Below are positions 1 to 7,879 of a DNA stretch of 64,000 nucleotides, piece after piece. The notes beneath the pieces were generated by a model that did no database searches, was not told where the DNA came from, and saw nothing but the letters and a program-made list of their open reading frames with translations. The translations under genes were made by a program, and so were the position numbers. Source of the stretch: Streptomyces sp. SLBN-31 (GTDB lineage Bacteria > Actinomycetota > Actinomycetes > Streptomycetales > Streptomycetaceae); assembly GCF_006715395.1 (NCBI RefSeq), contig NZ_VFNC01000001.1, forward strand, positions 1,364,001 through 1,428,000, written 5' to 3'. Every line of letters begins with the position of its first letter. The stretch's first letter is position 1.

Positions 1-1
1 C

Positions 2-1030
2 CCCGGCCTCAAGCACGAGCACTACGAGGTGTTCGACTGCGCCATGGGCGAGCGTTCCATCTCCGCGATGGGTCACGTCCGCATGATGGCCGCGATCCAG
101 CCGTGGATCTCCGGCGCCCTGTCCAAGACGGTCAACCTGCCGGAGTCGGCGACCGTCGAGGACGTCGAGGAGGTCTACTTCGAGGCCTGGAAGATGGGCG
201 TCAAGGCGCTCGCCATCTACCGCGACAACTGCAAGGTCGGCCAGCCGCTCTCCGCCAAGACCAAGGAGAAGGAGAAGGCCGAGGTCACGGAGAAGGCCGA
301 GGCGACCATCCGCGAGACGGTCGAGAAGGTCATCGAGTACCGCCCGGTCCGCAAGCGCCTCCCGAAGGGTCGTCCCGGCATCACGACGTCGTTCACGGTC
401 GGCGGCGCCGAGGGCTACATGACCGCCAACTCCTACCCGGACGACGGTCTCGGCGAGGTCTTCCTGAAGATGTCCAAGCAGGGCTCCACCCTCGCGGGCA
501 TGATGGACGCCTTCTCCATCGCCGTGTCCGTCGGCCTCCAGTACGGCGTGCCCCTGGAGACGTACGTCTCGAAGTTCACCAACATGCGCTTCGAGCCGGC
601 CGGTATGACGGACGACCCGGACGTGCGGATGGCGCAGTCGATCGTCGACTACATCTTCCGCCGCCTGGCGCTGGACTTCCTGCCCTTCGAGACGCGGTCC
701 GCGCTCGGCATCCACTCCGCCGAGGAGCGCCAGCGTCACCTGGAGACCGGCTCGTACGAGCAGTCCATGGACGAGGACGAGGTCGACGTCGAGGGCCTGG
801 CCCAGTCGGCGCCGCGCGCCCAGGAGCTGAAGGCCGTCGCCACGCCGCGTGCCGAGGTCGAGGCGGCCAAGCCCGCCCCGAAGCAGGCCCACACCAGCGC
901 CGAACTGGTGGAGATGCAGATGGGCATCCAGGCCGACGCCCCGCTCTGCTTCTCCTGCGGTACGAAGATGCAGCGCGCCGGTTCCTGCTACATCTGCGAG
1001 GGCTGCGGCTCGACCAGCGGCTGCAGCTGA
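2..1030 (+). CDS. nrdJ: Adenosylcobalamin-dependent (class II) ribonucleotide reductase, C-terminal part
   Basis: Makes deoxyribonucleotides from ribonucleotides using vitamin B12 as radical generator, in the cytosol. The reading frame is open from the left edge, so the N-terminal and most of the catalytic barrel lie outside the window. What remains contains the end of the barrel (around GERSISAMGHVRMMAAIQPW), a charged Lys/Glu-rich linker, then TSFTVGG and GEVFLKMSKQGSTLAG typical of the NrdJ C-terminal domain. The last 25 residues hold three Cys pairs (CFSC, CYIC, CGSTSGC), the redox-active tail that re-reduces the active site. Stop TGA at 1028 is followed by a strong hairpin terminator. 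In Streptomyces this gene normally follows nrdR, which is outside this window. Confidence 0.97.
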   Translation, partial: PGLKHEHYEVFDCAMGERSISAMGHVRMMAAIQPWISGALSKTVNLPESATVEDVEEVYFEAWKMGVKALAIYRDNCKVGQPLSAKTKEKEKAEVTEKAEATIRETVEKVIEYRPVRKRLPKGRPGITTSFTVGGAEGYMTANSYPDDGLGEVFLKMSKQGSTLAGMMDAFSIAVSVGLQYGVPLETYVSKFTNMRFEPAGMTDDPDVRMAQSIVDYIFRRLALDFLPFETRSALGIHSAEERQRHLETGSYEQSMDEDEVDVEGLAQSAPRAQELKAVATPRAEVEAAKPAPKQAHTSAELVEMQMGIQADAPLCFSCGTKMQRAGSCYICEGCGSTSGCS

Positions 1031-1066
1031 TGCCGCGCCAGCGCGGCTGAATGGGCTGTGAGAGGA

Positions 1067-1099
1067 GGGCGGTGGAGCCGGGTTCCGGCTCCACCGCCC
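1067..1099 (+). terminator. Rho-independent-type hairpin after nrdJ
   Basis: Perfect 15-bp inverted repeat (1067-1081 with 1085-1099, arm GGGCGGTGGAGCCGG) around a GTT loop, followed by CCTTTCG. It sits 37 bases past the nrdJ stop. Confidence 0.85.
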
Positions 1100-1193
1100 C
1101 CTTTCGTCGAGAAGCGAAAACTTGTTCCCCCAAAGGGTGTTCACAGGTTAGGCTCCCCCGGCGCACGACCGGCGCGAACGTCAGGGTGGGAAC

Positions 1194-1913
1194 GTGGGGG
1201 ACATGGTCGACGGTTTCGCCGACTCCGGAAGAGCAGCGACTGAGCCCGAGAAGGGCATGAGCGCGGGGGCCCAGGCGATCGCCGCGGTGGTGGCGGTCGG
1301 AGGCCTGGCGCTGGCCCTGTGGGCGCTCGGAGGGACCCTGCGACAGGGGCCCGCCGAAAGCGGGCCGGCCAAGTGCGGGGCCGCGCACCGTACAAAGCCG
1401 TCGAAGGGCGTGACCGGGGCCCAGCTGTGCACGGCCCTGAACCGACCGGACCTGCCCGCGCTGCTCGGCATCCCGGACGAGTACGCGCAGACCGCCGACG
1501 GCAACGAGAGCACCATCACCTCCGCCGACGGCAGCAAGACCAGCACCCCGGAGGCGAACGTCGATCTGAAGACGTACTCCCTCAAGCTCTCGGTGTCCGA
1601 CGACGACGTCCCGGTGGCCGACATGGCCGCCTTCCTCGGCGCCACCGCGCAGCGCAGGACGGTCCTCGGACATCCCGCGGTCCTCTACTCGGACCGCACC
1701 ATCGCCCTGAGCTTCAACCTGGGCGGCGGCAAGGCCAGTACCGGCCCGGGCGGCATCGCCAGGAGCCTGCTGGTCGCCAGGGACGCCGAGGACGGCGGCG
1801 GGTTCTACGAGGTCTCCCTCTGGCGCCAGGACTTCGCGACGCCCGACGACACGGCGCTGTTCCGCGTCGCCGAGAAGGTACTGCCGACGGTTCCGGGCTG
1901 GCGCACGGGCTGA
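1194..1913 (+). CDS. Membrane-anchored hypothetical protein (DUF6215-like)
   Basis: No function can be assigned. The 239-aa product has a short cytosolic N-terminus, one hydrophobic segment at about residues 22-43 (AGAQAIAAVVAVGGLALALW) acting as signal anchor, and an extracytoplasmic domain with two Cys in the first third. From memory it resembles the actinobacterial DUF6215 family. Start GTG at 1194 was chosen as the furthest upstream; ATG at 1203 is also possible. A GGTTAGGCT element at 1147-1155 contains a -10-like TAGGCT and one half of an iron-box consensus, but the other half is poor. It is convergent with the TerD gene, with only 6 bases between stop codons. Confidence 0.75.
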   Translation: MGDMVDGFADSGRAATEPEKGMSAGAQAIAAVVAVGGLALALWALGGTLRQGPAESGPAKCGAAHRTKPSKGVTGAQLCTALNRPDLPALLGIPDEYAQTADGNESTITSADGSKTSTPEANVDLKTYSLKLSVSDDDVPVADMAAFLGATAQRRTVLGHPAVLYSDRTIALSFNLGGGKASTGPGGIARSLLVARDAEDGGGFYEVSLWRQDFATPDDTALFRVAEKVLPTVPGWRTG

Positions 1914-1919
1914 GGGGGA

Positions 1920-2453
1920 TCAGGGCTGGTGTGCGCGGCCCATGGTCCTGGTGAACGTCTCCGGGTCGTCCTCGTGGCCGTGGATCCCTGGGTGGAAGTC
2001 CCACGCTCCGGACCCGTCGCGGACGAACTCCGCGACGGTCGCCGCCGTCGCGCCGAGTACGTCACCGAAGTCGTCCTCGGCCAGGACGGTGTAGCCCTCG
2101 CGGATGCGCAGACCCGGGTTGATGACGCTGACGAAGGTCCGCGGCTCCGGACGCGGCTGGATGAGGACGCCGACCACCACGCGCGCGTAGCGCTCGCTGA
2201 GCCGGTCGAGCTCCAGCGTCATGATCTCGTCCCAGCCGAAGCCCTTGCCGTCCCTGCTGTCCCGGTTGAGATAGATGGTGCCGTCGGGAGACCGGCTGTC
2301 GAAGTGCACCACGTAGGCGGGATCGCCGTACGGGTCGCCCGACGGGTAGGTGGCGGCGACGATGTCCAGATCGGTCGGTGGCTGCCCCGCCGGACTCGGA
2401 TCCCACTTGACCGCGACCTCGACCTTGCGGATCCCCTTGTTGACGGCGTTCAC
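1920..2453 (-). CDS. TerD-family protein
   Basis: Belongs to the TerD/TerZ calcium-binding stress family, linked elsewhere to tellurite resistance and development; the precise role here is unknown. The core is visible as VEVAVKWDPS, DLDIVAATY, HFDSRSPDGTIYLNRD and DEIMTLELDRL, which correspond to the two-sheet TerD fold and its acidic metal-binding loops. About 177 aa with start GTG at 2453, preceded by GGAAGGGGAA at a good distance. ATG at 2480 would add nine basic residues but lacks a ribosome site. It appears monocistronic. Confidence 0.85.
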   Translation of the reverse strand: MNAVNKGIRKVEVAVKWDPSPAGQPPTDLDIVAATYPSGDPYGDPAYVVHFDSRSPDGTIYLNRDSRDGKGFGWDEIMTLELDRLSERYARVVVGVLIQPRPEPRTFVSVINPGLRIREGYTVLAEDDFGDVLGATAATVAEFVRDGSGAWDFHPGIHGHEDDPETFTRTMGRAHQP

Positions 2454-2600
2454 CAGGTTTCCCCTTCCCCGTTTCCGCATGTACCCAGTCCGGCCCGAAC
2501 TCCCTTGCGCACTAGGCCGATTGTCCATCCTGCCACGCGCGTGGGCGCGCGTGCCCCGGAGCTGTCCGCCGGAGCGTGACCGGCGCCACGCTCCTGGCCT

Positions 2601-2606
2601 TACCAT
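2601..2606 (+). promoter_or_regulatory. -10-like hexamer of a probable leaderless promoter
   Basis: TACCAT ends 6 bases before the GTG start at 2613, where transcription would be expected to begin at or beside the start codon. No ribosome binding site is visible. Inference from spacing only. Confidence 0.45.
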
Positions 2607-2612
2607 GGCGCG

Positions 2613-3218
2613 GTGCTGGTCAAGTGGATTCGCTGCACCGTGGTGGACCGCCGCGGGTTCGAGCGGGGGCAGCGAAAGTGGGCGGGGCTTCTGGGGGAGC
2701 CGGGGTTTCGGGGACAGGGCGGTGGCTGGAGCCGGGGGCGACCCGGTGTGGCGCACATCTTCTCCTTCTGGGAGAGCCGTTCCTTCTACGACTCCTTCAT
2801 GGCGCGTTCCCACGACCGGCTCGCCGCGTCGCAGTCCGGCACGTTCAAGGACACCCAGGTCAAGCTGTTCGACTACCGCTTCGACGTGAAGACCGGCTTC
2901 GAGCCGCGCTTCACGGACGCGGACCTGGTGCGCGTGGCCCTGTGCCGCGTACACGAGGAGCGCGCCGAGCACTTCACCCTGATGCAGGAGAAGGTCTGGA
3001 ACCCCGCCATGGCCGGCTCGCCGGGCATGATCCGCGGGCTGTTCGGGGAGGCCCCCGGTCACGAGTTCCTGGTGCTCTCCATGTGGCGGTCGGCCGCGGA
3101 ACACGGCAAGTACCGCGCCGAGCGGGTCGAGCGGCTCGCCCTGCGCGCCCAGATCGAGGCGGACGTCGCGGCCCTCACCGGGGACATCGTGGCGCTCGAA
3201 CCGACCTGGACGGTGTGA
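2613..3218 (+). CDS. YdbC-type protein (DUF4937-like)
   Basis: Function unknown; the fold is likely that of dimeric alpha-beta-barrel/YdbC proteins. The 201-aa sequence begins MLVKWIRCTVVD and contains the family-like patterns FWESRSFYDSFM (about 50-61) and LSMWRS (about 155-160), suggesting two related halves. There is no signal peptide or membrane segment. GTG start at 2613 has no Shine-Dalgarno but a -10-like hexamer just upstream. Stop at 3218, 108 bases before the phosphatase gene, so probably independently transcribed. Confidence 0.75.
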   Translation: MLVKWIRCTVVDRRGFERGQRKWAGLLGEPGFRGQGGGWSRGRPGVAHIFSFWESRSFYDSFMARSHDRLAASQSGTFKDTQVKLFDYRFDVKTGFEPRFTDADLVRVALCRVHEERAEHFTLMQEKVWNPAMAGSPGMIRGLFGEAPGHEFLVLSMWRSAAEHGKYRAERVERLALRAQIEADVAALTGDIVALEPTWTV

Positions 3219-3314
3219 GAACCGGACCCGTCCGGACGCGGCTCGCGGCGCGGGAACTGTGTGACCTACGCCGTATGGAGCCCGTACGAGTGAACGATCG
3301 GCCGTCACTCGATC

Positions 3315-3320
3315 TAGGGT
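3315..3320 (+). promoter_or_regulatory. -10-like hexamer of a probable leaderless promoter
   Basis: TAGGGT ends 6 bases before the ATG at 3327. There is no ribosome site in the interval. Confidence 0.5.
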
Positions 3321-3326
3321 TTCCGC

Positions 3327-3986
3327 ATGGCACGACCACGGCGCATCGTCCTTGTCCGGCACGGGGAGTCAAGGGGCAATGTTGATGACACCGTCTACGA
3401 GCGCGAACCCGACCACGCGCTCGCACTGACCGAGCGTGGCCGGGAGCAGGCGGAGGAGACAGGCAAACGGCTGCGGGAGGTCTTCGGCCGCGAGCGCGTC
3501 AGCGTGTACGTCTCCCCGTACCGCCGCACCCACGAGACCCTGCGCTCCTTCCACCTCGACCCCGACCTCATCCGGGTGCGCGAGGAGCCCCGGCTGCGCG
3601 AGCAGGACTGGGGAAACTGGCAGGACCGCGACGACGTACGCCTCCAGAAGGCCTACCGGGACGCGTACGGGCACTTCTTCTACCGCTTCGCCCAGGGCGA
3701 GTCCGGCGCCGACGTGTACGACCGGGTCGGGGGCTTCCTGGAGAGCCTCTTCCGCAGCTTCGAGGACCCCGACCACCCGCCGAACGTGCTGCTCGTGACC
3801 CATGGCCTGGCCATGCGGCTGTTCTGCATGCGCTGGTTCCACTGGACTGTCGCGGAGTTCGAGTCCCTGTCGAACCCCGGGAACGCGGAGATGCGGATGC
3901 TCGTTCTCGGGGACGACGGCAAGTACCAGCTCGACCGGCCCTTCGAACGCTGGCGGGACCCGGAGCCGTACGGGATCACCGGATAG
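3327..3986 (+). CDS. Histidine phosphatase family protein
   Basis: Cytosolic phosphoesterase of the phosphoglycerate-mutase-like histidine phosphatase superfamily, substrate unknown. The signature LVRHGESRGN at residues 9-18 gives the phospho-accepting His12; SPYRRTHET (about 66-74) supplies the conserved Arg; LREQDWGNW and LLVTHGLAMR (about 157-166, second catalytic His) complete the active site. 219 aa, the usual single-domain length. The downstream glycohydrolase gene begins 13 bases after its stop. Confidence 0.93.
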   Translation: MARPRRIVLVRHGESRGNVDDTVYEREPDHALALTERGREQAEETGKRLREVFGRERVSVYVSPYRRTHETLRSFHLDPDLIRVREEPRLREQDWGNWQDRDDVRLQKAYRDAYGHFFYRFAQGESGADVYDRVGGFLESLFRSFEDPDHPPNVLLVTHGLAMRLFCMRWFHWTVAEFESLSNPGNAEMRMLVLGDDGKYQLDRPFERWRDPEPYGITG

Positions 3987-3998
3987 AGTGGCGCGCAT

Positions 3999-4916
3999 AT
4001 GACCCCTGACTCCTCCTCCGCCGGGCGCCTGGACCGCGCCCTGGCCAGCCTCCGTGGACTGGCCGTCGGGGACGCCCTGGGCTCGCAGTTCTTCGTGCCG
4101 GCGAACTATCCGCTGCTCAAGCGCCGCGAGCTGCCGCCCGGTTTCTGGCAGTGGACCGACGACACGGAGATGGCCTGCTCCGTGGTCGCCGTACTCGCCG
4201 CCCACGACCGCATCGACCAGGACGCCCTCGCCCAGTCCTTCGCCCACCACCACGACTTCGACCGGGGTTACGGCCCCGCCGTCAACCGCCTGCTGCGGCT
4301 GGTCCGCGAGGGCGGCGACTGGCGCGAACTGGCCGCCGCGCTCTTCAACGGCCAGGGCTCCTGGGGCAACGGCGCGGCCATGCGGATCGCACCCCTGGGC
4401 GCCTGGTACGCGGACGACCCGGAGCAGGCGACGCACCAGGCGGAGATCTCCGCCTACCCCACGCACCAGCACCGCGAGGCCGTCGTCGGCGCCATGGCCG
4501 TGGCGGCCGCCGCCGCGCTGGTGGCCGCGCCCGCCGGACCGCCGAGCCCCGAGGCGCTCCTCGACGGCGTCGTCGCGCTCGTCCCGAAGAGCGCCGTCGG
4601 CGCGGGCCTGCGGCGCGCCCGGGACATGCTCGACTACGGCGACCCGGGCACCGTCGCGGCCGTACTGGGCTGCGGACGGCGTACGACGGCCCACGACACG
4701 GTGCCCTTCGCCCTCTGGTCGGCCGCGCGGGCCCTCGGCGACTACGAGCGGGCCTTCTGGACGACCGCCCAGGTCGGCGGAGACGTGGACACCACCTGCG
4801 CGATCGTCGGTGGCGTGGTCGCCTCGACGAGGGCGGGGGAGCCGCCGGCCGACTGGACCGCGCGGACGGAAACACTGCCGGACTGGGCACCGAGGGCGCG
4901 AGCGGCTTCGGCCTGA
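3999..4916 (+). CDS. ADP-ribosylglycohydrolase family protein
   Basis: Probably removes ADP-ribose from protein or small-molecule adducts, like DraG/ARH enzymes. The di-metal site motifs are present: GLAVGDALGSQ (about 15-25), WTDDTEM (about 51-57, first Asp cluster), GSWGNGAAMRI (about 114-124) and GGDVDTTCAIVGG near residue 265 (second Asp cluster). 305 aa, full length. The upstream stop overlaps TAGAGT (3984-3989), a -10-like hexamer ending 9 bases before this ATG; no Shine-Dalgarno is seen, so a leaderless message is possible besides read-through from the phosphatase gene. Confidence 0.92.
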   Translation: MTPDSSSAGRLDRALASLRGLAVGDALGSQFFVPANYPLLKRRELPPGFWQWTDDTEMACSVVAVLAAHDRIDQDALAQSFAHHHDFDRGYGPAVNRLLRLVREGGDWRELAAALFNGQGSWGNGAAMRIAPLGAWYADDPEQATHQAEISAYPTHQHREAVVGAMAVAAAAALVAAPAGPPSPEALLDGVVALVPKSAVGAGLRRARDMLDYGDPGTVAAVLGCGRRTTAHDTVPFALWSAARALGDYERAFWTTAQVGGDVDTTCAIVGGVVASTRAGEPPADWTARTETLPDWAPRARAASA

Positions 4917-5219
4917 CGGTCGGTGCGGTGCAGCGGTGCGGTGCAGTGCGGTGCGGTGCAGCGGTGCAGTGCCGTGTGGGCGGGTGGCTCTACGTCCTCT
5001 GCCCAGTCGGCCGGTGTCGCTGCGTGGCGGCTGGCTGAAACTCTCCGTGTTCGCCGGGAACTCTGCGTGACCGGTCGTGCGTTGTGCATGTGTCGGCCCC
5101 GCTGGTGGCGGGGCGAGATGACGCGGGTGGCACACGTAGGTCCTGGGGGGTGGGGGTCATGCGGTTCCTGGCAGCAGCGCCACCGGTGGCGTCGGCGTCG
5201 CGCGGCGCCGCGGGTGTGC
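4917..5219. repeat. Intergenic region with short GC-rich tandem repeat
   Basis: No gene seen. Positions 4920-4975 are built from overlapping GCGGTGCA and GTGCAGT words repeated about eight times. The remainder to 5219 is irregular GC-rich sequence lying between two converging genes. Confidence 0.6.
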
Positions 5220-5274
5220 GGACGGCCGGACCGGCGTCCTCGCCGTCGGTCCCCTGGACCCGGTCCGGCCGTCC
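5220..5274 (-). terminator. Hairpin terminator downstream of the MFS exporter
   Basis: Perfect 15-bp inverted repeat (5220-5234 with 5260-5274, arm GGACGGCCGGACCGG) with a 25-base loop, placed just beyond the exporter's stop at 5294. Confidence 0.7.
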
Positions 5275-5293
5275 CTCTGCGGGCGGGATCGGG

Positions 5294-6841
5294 TCAGCCG
5301 ATGCCCGGGCCCGCCGTTCCGGCGAGAGCCTCCAGGTCGCTTTTCCGCACCCGGATCACCAGCCAGGCGGTCGCGAGTGCCAGTACGGCCATTGCCGCGG
5401 CGGCGACGAAGCCCACCGAGATGCCGTGGGCGAGCACCTCGTGCCCCCATGTGCCGGGCAGCTGATGCGTCTTGGCGAACTCCGCCTTCTGTTCCGGCGA
5501 ACCGTCGGCGAGGAACTTCGGAAGCTGCTTCGACGCCTCGTCCTTGCTGGCCGAGCCGAACACCGTCGTCAGGATGGACAGCCCGAGCGAACCGCCCACC
5601 TGCTGCATGGCGTTGAGGAGACCCGAGGCCGCACCCGCCTCGTGCTGGGCGACACCGGAGACCGCGGTCACCGTCAGCGTCACGAAGTTCAGGCCCATGC
5701 CGAAGCCGAAGACCAGCATCGGACCGAGCACCCCGCCGACGTAGGAGCTGTCCGAGCTGATCATGGTCTGCCAGGTCAGTCCGACCACCGCGAGCGCGGA
5801 GCCGGTGAGCATGAACGGCTTGGGGCCGAACCGGGGCAGGAACCGCTGCGACAGACCCGCGCCGAGCGCGATCACGACCGTCACCGGCAGGAAGGCGAGG
5901 CCGGCCTGGATCGGGCTGTACCCCAGCACGTTCTGCACGAAGAGCACGATGTAGAAGAACATGCCGAACATCGCCGCGGCCAGGCTCAGCATGATCACGT
6001 ACGTGCCCGAGCGGTTGCGGTCGGCGAACATCCGCAGCGGCGTGATGGGCTCCTTGGCCCGGGACTCGATCAGTGCGAAGGCCGCCAGCAGGACCACGGC
6101 GGCGCCGAAGGACCCGACGGTCAGACTGTCCCGCCAGCCCTCGTCCGCAGCGCGGATGAAGCCGTAGACGAGCGAGGCCATGCCCGCGGTCGAGGTCACG
6201 GCGCCCGCGATGTCGAAGCGCCCCGAATGGCGCTCGGACTCGTTGATGTAGACCGGCGCGAGAAGGATGATCACCAGGCCGATCGGCACGTTGACGAAGA
6301 ACACCCAGCGCCAGTCCAGCCACTCGGTGAGCATGCCGCCGGAGAGCAGTCCGATGGCACCGCCGCCCGCGGAGACCGCCGCGAAGACGCCGAACGCCCG
6401 GTTGCGCTCGGGTCCCTCGGGAAACGTGGTGGTGATGAGCGCCAGCGCGGTGGGCGACGCGATCGCGCCTCCCATGCCCTGCAGGACCCGCGCGGCCAGC
6501 AGCTGCCAGGGCTCCTGGGCGAGGCCGCCGAGCAGCGAGGCGAGGGTGAACAACAGGATGCCGGTCATGAAGACCCGGCGACGACCGAGGATGTCGCCGG
6601 CCCGGCCGCCCAGGAGCAGCAGGCCGCCGAAGGTGAGTGTGTAGGCGCTGACGACCCAGGTGAGGTCGGTCGTGCTGAACTGGAGCGCGTCTTGAATGTG
6701 CGGCAGCGCGATGTTCACAATCGTCGCGTCGAGGACCACCATGAGTTGGCAGGCCGCGATGACCGCGAGCGCGACGCCGGGGCGGCCGCCCCGGCGAGCC
6801 GCACCCGGCTTCTGATCTTTGATCAACTGAGAGGTTGTCAC
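5294..6841 (-). CDS. DHA2-family (EmrB/QacA type) MFS drug exporter
   Basis: Proton-driven multidrug efflux permease of the 14-TM DHA2 family in the cytoplasmic membrane. 515 aa. Motif A appears as LGGRAGDILGRRR (about 77-89), motif C-like glycine/proline helices follow, and the N-terminus gives MVVLDATIVNIALP (about 33-46, motif D1) characteristic of DHA2. Start GTG at 6841 with GGGGGA about 6 bases upstream. It diverges from a TetR gene, and both promoters lie over two identical-arm palindromes, so it is almost certainly repressed by that TetR until an inducer, often the exported drug, is present. Substrate unknown. Confidence 0.93.
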   Translation of the reverse strand: MTTSQLIKDQKPGAARRGGRPGVALAVIAACQLMVVLDATIVNIALPHIQDALQFSTTDLTWVVSAYTLTFGGLLLLGGRAGDILGRRRVFMTGILLFTLASLLGGLAQEPWQLLAARVLQGMGGAIASPTALALITTTFPEGPERNRAFGVFAAVSAGGGAIGLLSGGMLTEWLDWRWVFFVNVPIGLVIILLAPVYINESERHSGRFDIAGAVTSTAGMASLVYGFIRAADEGWRDSLTVGSFGAAVVLLAAFALIESRAKEPITPLRMFADRNRSGTYVIMLSLAAAMFGMFFYIVLFVQNVLGYSPIQAGLAFLPVTVVIALGAGLSQRFLPRFGPKPFMLTGSALAVVGLTWQTMISSDSSYVGGVLGPMLVFGFGMGLNFVTLTVTAVSGVAQHEAGAASGLLNAMQQVGGSLGLSILTTVFGSASKDEASKQLPKFLADGSPEQKAEFAKTHQLPGTWGHEVLAHGISVGFVAAAAMAVLALATAWLVIRVRKSDLEALAGTAGPGIG

Positions 6842-6864
6842 TATGGGTCCCCCACGGAAGCGTT

Positions 6865-6884
6865 AGTGAACGCCCGCGTTCACT
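6865..6884. promoter_or_regulatory. TetR operator 1
   Basis: Perfect inverted repeat AGTGAACGC-CC-GCGTTCACT: 9-bp arms, 2-bp centre. It lies 24 bp upstream of the exporter start codon, in its promoter region. Confidence 0.85.
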
Positions 6885-6912
6885 GTCGCGTCAAAGGTAG
6901 TGAGTCCCCGAT

Positions 6913-6932
6913 AGTGAACGCAAGCGTTCACT
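6913..6932. promoter_or_regulatory. TetR operator 2
   Basis: Perfect inverted repeat AGTGAACGC-AA-GCGTTCACT with the same 9-bp arms as operator 1, 48 bp away centre to centre. That separation is a little over four and a half helical turns. Confidence 0.85.
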
Positions 6933-7031
6933 TAAATCGGTGTCGTGCGGCACGTCCCCCGTTGCCGTCGCGCGACGCCCCCACCCTCGTCCCTCAAGTC
7001 CCCGCTCACCCGCTCGCTGGAGACAGATCAG

Positions 7032-7655
7032 ATGGTTACCTCGCGCTGGACGGCCGCCCCCGCTCAGGCGGCCTCCCCCCGTCGGCGCGGCGCCGTACTC
7101 GAACGCGCCATCCTCGATGCCGCCCTGGACCAGCTCGGCACGGTCGGCTGGAACGGTCTGACCATGGAGGGCGTCGCTGCCGGCGCCCAGACCGGCAAGG
7201 CCGCGGTCTACCGCCGGTGGCCGTCCAAGGAGGACCTCGTCGCGGACGCCCTGCAGGCTGCCCTGCCGCGCATCGAGGAGGTGCCCGATCTGGGCAGCGT
7301 GCGTGAGGACCTGCTCCAGCTGTGCCGCCAGGCGCGGGACGCGATGTTCTCCCGCCCCGGATACGCCGTCCGCTCCGTGGTTCACGAGTGCAACCCGGTG
7401 CAGGCGGAGCGGTTCCACACCGTGATCTTCGACGGGATCGTCGAGCCCACGCTCAAGCTGCTCCGCGAAGTCATCACGCGGGGAATCGCTCGGAACGAGG
7501 TGCGGTCCGACGCGGCGAACGGTTACGTCTTCGACGCAGTCCCCGCCATGATGATGTACCGATCCAAGATGTGCGGGAGTGAATGGAGCGACCGCGATCT
7601 CGAGGAAATGGTCGACCAGTTGATGGTTCCGCTGCTTCGGCCGAGCGGGGGCTGA
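7032..7655 (+). CDS. TetR-family transcriptional repressor
   Basis: DNA-binding regulator of the divergent MFS exporter. 207 aa. The N-terminal HTH is at about residues 22-68: AILDAALDQLG, then VAAGAQTGKAAVYRRWPSKE, which is the usual TetR helix 2-3 and start of helix 4. The C-terminal half is a ligand-binding helical domain. ATG at 7032 was chosen because GGAGA lies about 9 bases upstream and the family consensus starts just after; a longer frame from 6945 would run back towards operator 2. Two perfect palindromes in the shared promoter are its likely binding sites, implying autoregulation as well. Confidence 0.93.
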   Translation: MVTSRWTAAPAQAASPRRRGAVLERAILDAALDQLGTVGWNGLTMEGVAAGAQTGKAAVYRRWPSKEDLVADALQAALPRIEEVPDLGSVREDLLQLCRQARDAMFSRPGYAVRSVVHECNPVQAERFHTVIFDGIVEPTLKLLREVITRGIARNEVRSDAANGYVFDAVPAMMMYRSKMCGSEWSDRDLEEMVDQLMVPLLRPSGG

Positions 7656-7864
7656 GTGGGGAGGGGCTGCGGCCGAGCGGCGGGCCCACGCAGGGGTCGG
7701 CTGACGGTTGAGCGGCGGCCCGTGCAGGGGTCGGCTGGCGGTCGAGAGGCGGCCGGCTGGCGGTCGAGTGACGGTCGGGCGACGGCTCAACGGCGGCTGA
7801 GCGGGGGCGCGACGGTCGGGACGCGGCTTGAGGAGCCGGGGTGTCGCCGGTGATCCGCGAGGCG
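7656..7864. repeat. Degenerate GC-rich tandem repeat between tetR and rnhB
   Basis: No gene. The core GCAGGGGTCGGCTG occurs at 7690 and 7724 (34-bp period). GGCTGGCGGTCGAG and related words (GACGGTCGGGCGACGG) continue to about 7830, giving a decayed minisatellite. Confidence 0.6.
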
Positions 7865-7870
7865 TACTCT
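7865..7870 (+). promoter_or_regulatory. -10-like hexamer upstream of rnhB
   Basis: TACTCT ends 9 bases before the chosen rnhB ATG, with no ribosome site between; consistent with a leaderless or near-leaderless mRNA. Confidence 0.45.
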
Positions 7871-7879
7871 AAGGGCGCC

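Noticed and set aside
1143..1161. Iron-box-like ACAGGTTAGGCTCCCCCGG upstream of the 1194 gene
   Set aside because: Only the left half and centre match (about 13 of 19); TAGGCT here is explained better as a -10 element.
5084..7306. 740-codon plus-strand frame opposite the MFS gene
   Set aside because: Complementary shadow of the transporter; product is His/Gln/Asp/Arg-rich as expected for an antisense frame and no start signal exists.
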